24,393 nucleotides of DNA from an uncultured Eubacteriales bacterium. Lineage in GTDB: Bacteria > Bacillota > Clostridia > Oscillospirales > CAG-272. Below, one piece after another: positions 1 through 7,767 of the stretch. The stretch spans positions 1-24,393 of the forward strand of contig UQNQ01000025.1 in NCBI GenBank assembly GCA_900542425.1. Direction: 5' to 3'. Each line of letters opens with the position of its first letter. Position 1 is the first letter of the stretch. The translations under genes and the position numbers were made by a program. The notes under the pieces were generated by a model that was given only the letters and a program-made list of their open reading frames with translations, was not told the DNA's origin and ran no database searches.

Positions 1-41
1 TGTGTTACAGTTAAAAAAATAAAACAATTCGGAGAATGAAT

Positions 42-3000
42 ATGGAACAATATACAAATCCATCCGAACGGTACCGTTTAGCACGGGAAATTGCGGAGGA
101 AGGAATCATTCTTTTAAAAAATCAGGGAAATATTCTTCCGATAGGAAAGCATAAGCTTGCTGTTTTCGGAAGGACACAAATCGATCTTATCCCTTGCGGA
201 ACGGGTTCGGCTCTGTGCCATGGAGAATATTGTATTGATATTTTAACGGGACTGGAAGAGGAAGGGCTTTTATTTGACCATGAGCTCGCCGATGTTTACC
301 GTCGCTTTTCGGCGGAGAATCCGGTTTCCTGCTTCGGCGTATGGGGCAGTGGCTCTCATATTCAGCCTGAAATGACGCTTACGGAGAAAATGGTTGCAAA
401 AACCGTTTCCGGCGGAGCGGATACGGCACTTGTTGTAATTGGTCGGACTGCCGGAGAAAATGACGATGTTTCCCCTCTGCCGGGGGATTATTATCTTTCA
501 TCTGTGGAAGAAGAGCAGCTTTCCTTAATATGCCGCTATTTTCGACGGGTGATTCTTGTGATCAATTCTGGGAATCTTATGGATTTATCCATAAGCGAGA
601 AGGATGAGATTGATGCAGTGCTTCTGCTTAGTCTGCCGGGTATGGAAGGAGGACGCGCTCTGGCAGGAATCCTTTCCGGAAGGGTTACGCCTTCCGGAAA
701 ACTGACGGATACGGTTGCGCGCTCTTATACGGATTATCCTTCTTCCTCCTCTTTTGGCAGGCGAGGTGGGCTGATTCAAAAATATACGGAAGATGTTTTT
801 GTCGGATACCGCTATTTTGAAACCTTTCCGCAGGCGAAAGAACGGGTGCTTTATCCGTTTGGCTTTGGTTTATCCTATACTTCCTTTGAGATGGCTTGCA
901 TAGGCTTCTTTGCCAAAAAAGATAAAATCGAGGTCCAGATTGCCGTCACCAATACGGGAGGTGTCCTGTCAGGAAAAGAAACCGTTATGCTGTACAGTAC
1001 GGGTGCGCAGGGAGGTTCTTCCTTGGGGATGCCTGCACTTTCTTTACGCGCGTTCGCTAAAACCAAAACACTGCATCCCGGCGAAACAGAAACGCTTCAC
1101 CTTGCGTTTTCCGCCGGAGATATGGCTTCTTTTGACGATACCGGAATCACGGGATTCCATGACGCATGGGTTTTGGAAAAGGGCAACTACCGGATTCTTT
1201 TCGGCAATGATGTAAGGCATCTTCATCTTGCCGGAGCTTATGAAAACACAGAAAACCGTCTTATTCGCTCCTGCGTACATTTACCGACCCGTCTGGAATC
1301 GAGACTGACCGCATCCGGCGAAACGGAGCCTCTTGATTTTGTTCCGCCTGATCGTTCGGAAGGATATCCGGTTTTACCGCTCGGCGCTTGCCGGATTCCC
1401 GGGGATGTATTTATTACCGATGGAAATACTGCTTCCGTTAAACTGTCTGTATCCGCTCCGGGAGCGTATCGACTGAGCTTTGTTCTCCCTGGATTCTCCG
1501 GCCGTTTTGCCTCAGCATATTCGCTTTCCGTCAACGGAGTTCCGGCAGAATATTTTGATTGTCAGACAGACGGTACTGGTGGCTCGGATGTGATTTTGGC
1601 TCCGGGAACATCAGAACTTTCCATATCGAAAACCGGAACGGGAGAGTGTCGGATTGACAGCCTTGTCATAGAAAAAAACGACGAAGCGATTTCCATTGGG
1701 AGCGGCACTTCCATTGTTGAGGGAGGTCGTTTTGCAGAGTCTGCACTTTATGTTGTGACAAAATCCTTTTCCGATTCGGGAGTTCTGAAAAGCGGGCGTG
1801 CGCTTGCCCGAATGCATACGCCCGGCAGATATGCCCTTTATAAACTGAAAGTGGAAAAGGCGGGACTTTATGATGTGTCCTTAAGATATGACAACTGGTA
1901 TCCGGACATGGATATCCGGGATACTTTTGCGTTTCTGATTTCCAATGTGGGACAGGAAACCGAGTCTGTAACGCTGAAAAATACAACACAAAATCCGGAT
2001 GGCGTTCATACTTATGAGACATCTGAGCCGTTCCAGCTTGCGCTGCCGAGCGGAGAATGCTATTTCAAAATTGTGTCTGCCGCACAAACTGCACCCAACA
2101 TTGCTTATTTCCTGCTTACTCCCAGCAAGCGTCAGAAAGTCATTCCGGCAAAGAGTGTGATTACGGAAACGAGTGAGGATATATCCGAGGAAATTCGCGT
2201 GCGCCGTCCGCTTCCGCCGCAGGATGGGACGGAGGATTTTCGTGCGGTGTCGGAGGGAAAGCTTTCTCTCGATCAATTTGTGCATTCTTTATCGGACGCA
2301 GAGCTTGCCGCTCTTTCCTGCGGAAACAGCGACGGACAGATTGGGTATCTGCCTTGTCGCGGCATTCCTGAAGCATATTGGTCGGACGGTCCCGTGGGAC
2401 TGCGGATGAACGCAAAAACCACGGTTTATCCCTCCGGTACTATGCTTGCCAGCTCATGGAATTGTGCGCTTGCAAAAGAATTCGGTCGCTCAATCGGACA
2501 GGAAGCCAAGGAGCGCCGTGTTGATGTGTGGCTGGCGCCCGGCATCAATATTCACCGTGATCCATGCTGCGGCAGAAACTTTGAATATTATTCTGAAGAT
2601 CCGTTGCTTACCGGAAAAATAGCGGCGGCGGTGATTTCCGGCGTTCAGGAAATGCCGGTTGCGGCAACGGTCAAGCATTTTGCGGCAAACAATACGGAAT
2701 ATCAGAGGTTGCGTTCCGACAGTCATATTTCCGCAAGAGCACTGCGTGAAATTTATATGAAAGCATTTGAAATTGCGGTTCGGGATGCGGCACCGTATGC
2801 CATCATGACTTCTTATAATCATATCAACGGAGAAAAAGTGCCGGAAAGCCGCCTTCTCTGCACGGACGTCATACGAAAGGAATTCGGATTTGACGGCGTA
2901 CTTGTAACTGATTGGGGAAACGACTCGGACCATGTGAAAGAGCTTGCGGCAGGGCATGACCTCAAGATGAGTTTCGGAACTCCGGACAGAGTGGAAGCGG

Positions 3001-3089
3001 CGCTTGCCGCAGGGACGCTTTCCCGCACGCGCGTGGAAGAATCGGTTAAGCGGATTCTAACGTTGCTGTTGAAGGTCGCTGTTTTATAA
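42..3089 (+). CDS. GH3 family beta-glucosidase with permuted domain order
   Basis: Probable cytoplasmic glycoside hydrolase family 3 enzyme releasing glucose or a related sugar from oligosaccharides or glycosides; no signal peptide is visible. Most GH3 enzymes run barrel, alpha/beta sandwich, Fn3. Here the sandwich domain comes first (EGIILLKN near residue 20, PFGFGLSY at 272-279), then an Fn3-like domain to about 400, then about 300 residues of beta-rich sequence, and last the barrel domain (about 730 to the end). The barrel holds DGPVGLR, VKHFAANN and VTDWG; Asp957 in VTDWG fits the catalytic nucleophile. Glu139 in RTAGENDD is a candidate acid/base. Reversed order is known for Butyrivibrio fibrisolvens BglA and Ruminococcus albus beta-glucosidase. 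The start at 42 is chosen because GGAG at 31-34 is 7 bases upstream; the ATG at 36 is too close to it. Substrate is not predictable. Bases 1-41 upstream show no promoter. Confidence 0.9.
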   Translation: MEQYTNPSERYRLAREIAEEGIILLKNQGNILPIGKHKLAVFGRTQIDLIPCGTGSALCHGEYCIDILTGLEEEGLLFDHELADVYRRFSAENPVSCFGVWGSGSHIQPEMTLTEKMVAKTVSGGADTALVVIGRTAGENDDVSPLPGDYYLSSVEEEQLSLICRYFRRVILVINSGNLMDLSISEKDEIDAVLLLSLPGMEGGRALAGILSGRVTPSGKLTDTVARSYTDYPSSSSFGRRGGLIQKYTEDVFVGYRYFETFPQAKERVLYPFGFGLSYTSFEMACIGFFAKKDKIEVQIAVTNTGGVLSGKETVMLYSTGAQGGSSLGMPALSLRAFAKTKTLHPGETETLHLAFSAGDMASFDDTGITGFHDAWVLEKGNYRILFGNDVRHLHLAGAYENTENRLIRSCVHLPTRLESRLTASGETEPLDFVPPDRSEGYPVLPLGACRIPGDVFITDGNTASVKLSVSAPGAYRLSFVLPGFSGRFASAYSLSVNGVPAEYFDCQTDGTGGSDVILAPGTSELSISKTGTGECRIDSLVIEKNDEAISIGSGTSIVEGGRFAESALYVVTKSFSDSGVLKSGRALARMHTPGRYALYKLKVEKAGLYDVSLRYDNWYPDMDIRDTFAFLISNVGQETESVTLKNTTQNPDGVHTYETSEPFQLALPSGECYFKIVSAAQTAPNIAYFLLTPSKRQKVIPAKSVITETSEDISEEIRVRRPLPPQDGTEDFRAVSEGKLSLDQFVHSLSDAELAALSCGNSDGQIGYLPCRGIPEAYWSDGPVGLRMNAKTTVYPSGTMLASSWNCALAKEFGRSIGQEAKERRVDVWLAPGINIHRDPCCGRNFEYYSEDPLLTGKIAAAVISGVQEMPVAATVKHFAANNTEYQRLRSDSHISARALREIYMKAFEIAVRDAAPYAIMTSYNHINGEKVPESRLLCTDVIRKEFGFDGVLVTDWGNDSDHVKELAAGHDLKMSFGTPDRVEAALAAGTLSRTRVEESVKRILTLLLKVAVL

Positions 3090-3093
3090 AATA

Positions 3094-3135
3094 AGCCCTC
3101 GCCTTTCCGATGTCGGAAGTGCGAGGGCTGTTCTT
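3094..3135. terminator. Hairpin terminator between convergent genes
   Basis: AGCCCTCGC at 3094-3102 pairs with GCGAGGGCT at 3121-3129, and the stem continues inward through CTTTCCGA and TCGGAAG, with one unpaired base, to a very small loop. On the plus strand it is followed by a modest T-rich stretch (GTTCTTT), and on the minus strand by TATTTTAT. It sits 4 bases after the glycosidase stop and downstream of the convergent kinase-like gene, so it may serve both directions. Confidence 0.8.
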
Positions 3136-3196
3136 TACGAATTTTTTGAGAAGAGAAGCACGGTTGTTTGCTTCGATTGAGACAATCCCATGGGGT

Positions 3197-4066
3197 TTAC
3201 GGCGTGTTTGCTGCTTTGATGGCATTCCATTTTTCTATCAATTCCGTCACCGACCGGTACCGGTCAGATTTTTTTAGACTTACCGCTTTTTTTGCAATGG
3301 GATAAAGAGATTTTGGAGCTGTCCAGCTTTCTATGTCACGCAGAACAGGATCTCCAATGCAATAGAACATCATGGCTCCGGCACGATATACATTTGTAGC
3401 TTCATCGAGAATGGCGCCGGACACATATTCTTCCGGCGCACGGAATTTATCATCTCCCCACATCAGCCCGCGTGTATTGACATATGGGATTTTTTCAAAA
3501 AAATCAATGTCGCAGATATGGGGAACTCCGGCGTCGAAATCGTATAAAATACTGCCGTCATAGTAATCAATGGCGACATATCCGTGCTCGGATGTCAGCT
3601 TCAGAAAGGATAGCATAATATCCAGCGTTTCCATTCTTTTATCCAGCGGAAGTGAAAGAAAGCGTTTACTGGGAGAAAGCATTTCCGGATGTGTCCGATA
3701 GATATCAAAATTCCAGTGATCAAAAAGACATTCTCCGTTTTCCCACTGAAACACGGTAAGAAAAAGGGTGTCCTGCTTGTACGCGTCTGTTATTCGGATC
3801 AAGTTCGGGTGTGAGAGCTCGTGATAAAGGTTTGCTGCGTGCTGCAGGACTTTTATGGCATCAGAAGGGTTTCCGTCATAATGAATTGTCGGAAGACCGG
3901 CGATTTTGACGAAGCGCCGCTCCGTTCCATTTTCTATTCCCAAGCTGAGATTTCCGGAAATGTTCTGATCAAACACACAAAAGACCTTGCCGTACCGTTT
4001 GAGAAAGGAAAGGTCATGGAACTTTTTCAAAGAGAAACGAACGCCGTCTATCGTATCCGTGAACAT
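3197..4066 (-). CDS. Divergent serine/threonine protein kinase-like protein
   Basis: A 289-residue soluble protein with the order of motifs of the eukaryotic-type protein kinase fold. RFVKIAG gives the ATP-anchoring lysine (Lys54), YHELSHPNLI the helix C glutamate (Glu83), DIDFF at 186-190 replaces the DFG motif, APE is intact at 210-212, and TNVYRAGAMMF (224-234) corresponds to the DVYSLG helix. The catalytic loop reads AIDYYDGSILYD. Asp167 keeps the place of the HRD aspartate, but His and Arg become Ala and Ile, the loop Lys becomes Tyr169 and the metal-binding Asn becomes Ser172. It may be an atypical kinase, a phosphotransferase with other substrates, or a pseudokinase. The start is supported by AAAGGAG (complement of 4075-4081), 8 bases upstream. 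It is divergent from the B12 importer operon and shares its intergenic region. No membrane segment or sensor domain is attached. Confidence 0.75.
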   Translation of the reverse strand: MFTDTIDGVRFSLKKFHDLSFLKRYGKVFCVFDQNISGNLSLGIENGTERRFVKIAGLPTIHYDGNPSDAIKVLQHAANLYHELSHPNLIRITDAYKQDTLFLTVFQWENGECLFDHWNFDIYRTHPEMLSPSKRFLSLPLDKRMETLDIMLSFLKLTSEHGYVAIDYYDGSILYDFDAGVPHICDIDFFEKIPYVNTRGLMWGDDKFRAPEEYVSGAILDEATNVYRAGAMMFYCIGDPVLRDIESWTAPKSLYPIAKKAVSLKKSDRYRSVTELIEKWNAIKAANTP

Positions 4067-4116
4067 TTCGGAAACTCCTTTCTCATTTCAGCTTGTCGCC
4101 TGAATCTTTTATTGGT

Positions 4117-4146
4117 ATTATAACATTCTTTTTTTCACAAAAGCAA
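4117..4146 (-). promoter_or_regulatory. Promoter of the kinase-like gene
   Basis: Read on the minus strand, TTGCTT (complement of 4141-4146) and a perfect TATAAT (complement of 4117-4122) are separated by 18 bases. Transcription would start near 4110, giving a leader of about 45 bases before the start codon at 4066. The -10 is strong and the -35 moderate. Confidence 0.55.
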
Positions 4147-4215
4147 GCTTCTTTTTTCTTTTTTCTCGGAAATTGTAAAAAACCATGATTCTTTGTAAAA
4201 TATGGAGAAGTTGAA

Positions 4216-4230
4216 AAAAAGACTCTTTTT
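4216..4230. repeat. Operator-like inverted repeat upstream of the importer promoter
   Basis: AAAAAGA at 4216-4222 and TCTTTTT at 4224-4230 are perfect inverted 7-base arms around a single central C. The repeat ends 4 bases before the -35 box at 4235. A one-base spacer cannot form an RNA hairpin, and the element lies upstream of the predicted transcript, so a dimeric DNA-binding protein site is more plausible. A-rich UP-element-like DNA is the alternative. Confidence 0.4.
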
Positions 4231-4234
4231 CAGT

Positions 4235-4263
4235 TTGACAAAAGAGATAAGATTTTTTAAAAT
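4235..4263 (+). promoter_or_regulatory. Promoter of the corrinoid uptake and cobalamin operon
   Basis: A consensus TTGACA at 4235-4240 and TAAAAT at 4258-4263 lie exactly 17 bases apart, with an A/T-rich stretch upstream. Transcription would start near 4270, leaving a leader of about 70 bases before the lipoprotein start at 4339. This is the only strong promoter seen ahead of the 20 close-packed plus-strand genes that end at 23820. Confidence 0.75.
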
Positions 4264-4276
4264 AGATTTGAAAGAA

Positions 4277-4301
4277 TTTTTCTATGATATGCATAGAAAA
4301 A
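4277..4301. repeat. Perfect inverted repeat in the operon leader
   Basis: TTTTTCTATG at 4277-4286 and CATAGAAAAA at 4292-4301 are perfect 10-base inverted arms around a 5-base centre (ATATG). It lies about 14 bases after the -10 box, roughly +8 to +32 of the predicted transcript. It could be a repressor operator or a weak A/U-rich hairpin. It is not a classic terminator, because no U-tract follows the second arm. Confidence 0.5.
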
Positions 4302-4338
4302 AACAACCAGATGAACTTGGAAAGATAAGGAGACGAAT

Positions 4339-5541
4339 ATGAAAACAGCAAGCAAAGTAATCGCGATGATTCTTGCAGCAGTGATGCTTATTATGCTTGT
4401 ATCCTGCGAAAAAAACAATGAACCATCAGAAACATCCGGCACCGATGCTTCTTTGGAGACGACGGACAATGAGCAAAATCCTGAGGAAAATTACGACGGC
4501 AAGCTCGTTTTTGACCATACCATGGAGCTGACTTATGCGAAATGTTTTTCTGTCGATTATTATAAGGGCGGATATAAGATGATTACGGTGATGGATGGGG
4601 AAACGGTTCAGTCGAAAATTCTTATTGTTCCGGAAAATATGAGTGTTCCCTCTGATCTTGAGGATGATGTTTATGTGCTGCATCAGCCGGTGACCAATAT
4701 CCTTGTTTCTTCTACACCGACAACCTCATTGTTTCATGCAATCGGTGTGCTCGATACGATTTCTTTGACCACCAACGATGTTGATTCTTGGTACATCGAT
4801 GAGGTAAAAGCCCTTATGAATGAAGGCAAAATGACTTATATCGGCAACTATAAGACACCGGATTATGATCAAATTATTGTTTCCGGATCGAAATTTGCTA
4901 TTTTTTCCACCATGCTGACAGAAGATGTTGCGGAACAGCTAAATAAACTTGGCGTATATGTTATGCTTGATCAAGCAGCGGAAGAGGATCATCCTCTTGC
5001 GCGGGTTGAATGGGTTAAACTTTACGGGGCTATGTTCAACAAAGAAGCAGAGGCTGAAGCGCATTTCAATGCTCAGGCGGAACTGATTGACAAAATTGCC
5101 GAGAGAGAAGACACCGGAAAAAGCGTTGCTATTTTTTATATTACTTCCAAGGGTGCACTTTACGCCCGCAATTCCGATGACTATATGGCGAAAATGGTGA
5201 AACTTGCCGGCGGAGAATATGTGCTGGACGGCAAGGTCGGCGTCGGGGAAACAGGTACAGCAAAAATGGAAAACGAGGCATTCTACGATGGTGCCCGCGA
5301 TGCAGATTATATTATTTATATATGGACGCTCGGCGGGAAGCCGGAAACGCTTGATGAGCTTTTGGAGCGAGGCGATTTTCTTCAAAATATGAAAGCAGTA
5401 AAAGAGGGGAATGTCTGGTGTACTTCTCCTGACTTCTTTCAGATATCCAGCACACTCGGAGATATGATCAATGACATCAATCTTATGTTGAATGCCGATG
5501 AGTCCACCGAGAAACTGACTTATCTTTTTCAATTAAAATAA
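4339..5541 (+). CDS. btuF: ABC transporter substrate-binding lipoprotein, probably corrinoid (BtuF-like)
   Basis: Extracytoplasmic binding lipoprotein that would deliver ligand to the permease and ATPase encoded next. The N-terminus has a lysine, a hydrophobic stretch and the lipobox LVSC with Cys23 as lipidation site, then a Ser/Thr/Glu-rich linker to about residue 50. The rest resembles the FecB/BtuF (TroA-like) fold, with the first lobe near 65-200 and the second from about 235. The start at 4339 follows AAGGAG with good spacing. The ligand is not readable from the protein: FecB-type proteins bind iron-siderophores, haem or corrinoids. The neighbouring cobalamin genes make corrinoid by far the best inference. 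At 400 residues it is longer than typical BtuF, partly because of the linker. The symbol reflects context rather than a diagnostic motif. Confidence 0.82.
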   Translation: MKTASKVIAMILAAVMLIMLVSCEKNNEPSETSGTDASLETTDNEQNPEENYDGKLVFDHTMELTYAKCFSVDYYKGGYKMITVMDGETVQSKILIVPENMSVPSDLEDDVYVLHQPVTNILVSSTPTTSLFHAIGVLDTISLTTNDVDSWYIDEVKALMNEGKMTYIGNYKTPDYDQIIVSGSKFAIFSTMLTEDVAEQLNKLGVYVMLDQAAEEDHPLARVEWVKLYGAMFNKEAEAEAHFNAQAELIDKIAEREDTGKSVAIFYITSKGALYARNSDDYMAKMVKLAGGEYVLDGKVGVGETGTAKMENEAFYDGARDADYIIYIWTLGGKPETLDELLERGDFLQNMKAVKEGNVWCTSPDFFQISSTLGDMINDINLMLNADESTEKLTYLFQLK

Positions 5542-5544
5542 ACA

Positions 5545-6567
5545 ATGGAACAGAAACAAAAAACATGGATTCGATATCAGATTGTTTTCCTTACGCTTGC
5601 TCTTTTGTTTTGTGCCGCGTTGGTTCTCAACATTAATACAGGCAGCGTAAAGCTGTCCGTGGACAGAATTTTTCGTATTCTGTTTCTACGGGATACTGCG
5701 GATCCCGCTTATGATATTATATGGATTATCCGGTTGCCGCGTCTTCTCATTGCAGCAGTCCTTGGCGGAGCGCTTTCTCTTTCCGGATTTCTTTTGCAGA
5801 CATTTTTCCGAAATCCAATTGCCGGGCCTTTCGTGCTCGGTATATCCTCCGGAGCCAAAATGCTATTGGCGGTTGTGACGATCGCGTTTTCCGGTTTTAT
5901 GACGAATATCCCTGTTTCACTGACTGTAACGACTGCGTTTATCGGTTCCATGCTGTCTATGCTGTTTGTGTTGCTCTTTGCACGGAGAATCAGAAATATG
6001 TCATCATTGCTGGTAATCGGTATTATGATCAGCAATATTTGTTCCGCTGTAACGGATTTTCTTATCAACTTTGCCAAAGAATCGGATATTGTCAATCTGA
6101 CTTATTGGTCTATGGGAAGTTTTTCGGGAAAAACATGGGATGACTTGACGATTTCCTCGATTCTTGTTATCATAACATTTGGAATTACGTTCTTGATGTC
6201 GAAACCGATCGGAGCTTATCAGCTTGGCGAGGGCTATGCGAAAAGCATGGGGATTTCCATCAAGACCTTTCGGGTGATTTTGATTTTGCTTTCCAGCATG
6301 CTGTCCGCGTGTGTAACGGCATTCGCGGGACCTATCGCTTTTGTGGGCATTGCGGTGCCTCATATTGCCAAGCTGATGTTCGGGACGGCAAAGCCCATTG
6401 TCATGATTCCGGGCGTGTTTCTTTCCGGGGCGATTTTTTGTATGTTCTGTGATCTGATCGCGCGTACGGTATTTTCACCGACGGAACTGACGCTTGGAAC
6501 GGTGACGGCCGCTGTCGGCGCACCGGTCGTTATTTGGCTGATGCTGAAGCGTAAAAATGAGGTATAG
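5545..6567 (+). CDS. btuC: FecCD-family ABC transporter permease, probably corrinoid (BtuC-like)
   Basis: Inner-membrane permease of the FecCD/BtuC family, 340 residues, normal for the family and with about ten hydrophobic segments. Family hallmarks are IIWIIRLPRLLIAAVLGGA near residue 58, LQTFFRNPIAGPFVLGISSGA near 87-107 and FAGPIAFVGIAVPHIAKL near 256, the last containing the coupling-helix region that contacts the ATPase. The gene begins 3 bases after the lipoprotein stop. No Shine-Dalgarno sequence is visible in the A/T-rich bases before the ATG, so it is probably translated by coupling to the upstream gene. The assignment to corrinoid rather than iron transport rests on gene context. 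Confidence 0.85.
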   Translation: MEQKQKTWIRYQIVFLTLALLFCAALVLNINTGSVKLSVDRIFRILFLRDTADPAYDIIWIIRLPRLLIAAVLGGALSLSGFLLQTFFRNPIAGPFVLGISSGAKMLLAVVTIAFSGFMTNIPVSLTVTTAFIGSMLSMLFVLLFARRIRNMSSLLVIGIMISNICSAVTDFLINFAKESDIVNLTYWSMGSFSGKTWDDLTISSILVIITFGITFLMSKPIGAYQLGEGYAKSMGISIKTFRVILILLSSMLSACVTAFAGPIAFVGIAVPHIAKLMFGTAKPIVMIPGVFLSGAIFCMFCDLIARTVFSPTELTLGTVTAAVGAPVVIWLMLKRKNEV

Positions 6568-6569
6568 GG

Positions 6570-7712
6570 ATGGGATATTATTTTACGACGGAGAAGCTTA
6601 CTGTCGGGTATGACGGGAAGCCTTTGATTTCGGATATCAGTATCGGCATTGAAAAAGGGGAAATTTTAACTCTGATCGGTCCTAACGGATCCGGAAAATC
6701 CACGATTCTCAAAAGCATTACGAGACATCTTGAGTCGATTTCCGGCGTTGTAACCATTGACGGGGCCGATATGCGGCGCATGTCCGGACGGGATGTGGCA
6801 ACAAGACTTTCCGTCGTACTGACGGAGCGGATTCACCCCGAGCTTATGACCTGCGGGGATATTGTTGCGACAGGCAGATATCCTTATACCAATCATTTTG
6901 GAATACTGACTGCGAAAGACAGGGAAATCGTTCGAGAATCCTTGCGCCGTGTCCATGCATTAGAGCTTTATGACCGAGATTTCGGAGAAATCAGCGACGG
7001 TCAGCGTCAGCGTATCCTGCTTGCGCGTGCGATTTGTCAAGAGCCGGAAATCATTGTTCTTGATGAGCCGACCTCATATCTCGATATCCGTCATAAGCTT
7101 GAGCTTTTGAATATTCTCAGTGAAATGGCGAAGGACCGCGGGATTACCGTGGTGATGTCTCTTCATGAAATTGATCTTGCCTACAAAATCTCAGATAAAA
7201 TTATTTGTGTGGCCGGTGATAAAATCGAGGATTTCGGCACGCCGGATGAAATTTTCACACCGGAGAGAATTGCCCGCCTTTACGGAATGGAAACCGGATT
7301 TTATGACACGTTGTTCGGCAGTATAGAGCTTCAGAAACCAGAAGGAAAACCTCGTATTTTCGTTATCGGCGGAGGCGGCTCCGGAATTCCGTTTTATCGG
7401 ACATTGCAGCGGTGCGGTGTGCCGTTTGCAGCGGGAATCCTCTATGAAAATGATGTGGATTTTCGTGTGGCACATGCGCTTGCGGAAACGGTTGTCTGTG
7501 CACGGGCATATGAACCCGTGGAACCGGAAGTCGAAGAAAAAGCGACGGCGCTCTTGGACATGCTCTCTTATGTTGTAGACTGTGGATTTATACGAGGTAC
7601 ATATAACCGATGCAATGAAAGGCTGATTGATAAGGCTGTGCAGGGCGGAAAAACGGTTCTGCATTCGACAAAGGAACTTTCGGAGCTGTTTGGGCGCGGG
7701 CAGAATGGATAA
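6570..7712 (+). CDS. btuD: ABC transporter ATPase, probably corrinoid (BtuD-like), with extra C-terminal domain
   Basis: Cytoplasmic ATPase that would power the BtuF/BtuC-like importer. Walker A is GPNGSGKST at 37-45, the signature is ISDGQ at 141-145 (Asp replaces the usual Gly of LSGGQ), Walker B is VLDEP with Asp165 and Glu166, and the switch histidine is His199 in SLHEID. FecE/BtuD ATPases usually end near residue 250-260. This protein continues about 120 residues with a second domain that begins with a glycine-rich strand-loop (FVIGGGGSGIPF, near 264-275) and has alternating strand and helix character to the end. That resembles a small Rossmann-like nucleotide- or ligand-binding fold; its role is unknown to me. 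The gene starts 2 bases after the permease stop. Confidence 0.85.
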   Translation: MGYYFTTEKLTVGYDGKPLISDISIGIEKGEILTLIGPNGSGKSTILKSITRHLESISGVVTIDGADMRRMSGRDVATRLSVVLTERIHPELMTCGDIVATGRYPYTNHFGILTAKDREIVRESLRRVHALELYDRDFGEISDGQRQRILLARAICQEPEIIVLDEPTSYLDIRHKLELLNILSEMAKDRGITVVMSLHEIDLAYKISDKIICVAGDKIEDFGTPDEIFTPERIARLYGMETGFYDTLFGSIELQKPEGKPRIFVIGGGGSGIPFYRTLQRCGVPFAAGILYENDVDFRVAHALAETVVCARAYEPVEPEVEEKATALLDMLSYVVDCGFIRGTYNRCNERLIDKAVQGGKTVLHSTKELSELFGRGQNG

Positions 7713-7767
7713 AAATTTCGGCGCGCCGTTCAGAAAGAATGATTTACTGCAAAAAGGGGAATATCCG

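Noticed and set aside
3136..3196. Small inverted repeat GAAGC/GCTTC downstream of the kinase-like gene
   Set aside because: Arms are only five bases around a ten-base loop with no T-tract; the strong hairpin at 3094-3129 explains termination.
4067..4338. Possible cobalamin riboswitch before the importer
   Set aside because: I looked for the B12 box and the conserved core and found neither; the interval between the predicted start site and the gene is too short for one.
7721..7735. Palindromic GGCGCGCC in the ATPase-cbiA gap
   Set aside because: It is a single short GC-rich palindrome with no flanking structure or second copy nearby, so no function can be argued.
7627..7767. Longer cbiA start at 7627 or 7705
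   Set aside because: Neither has a good ribosome binding site; 7768 has AGGGGA at proper spacing and matches the family N-terminus.
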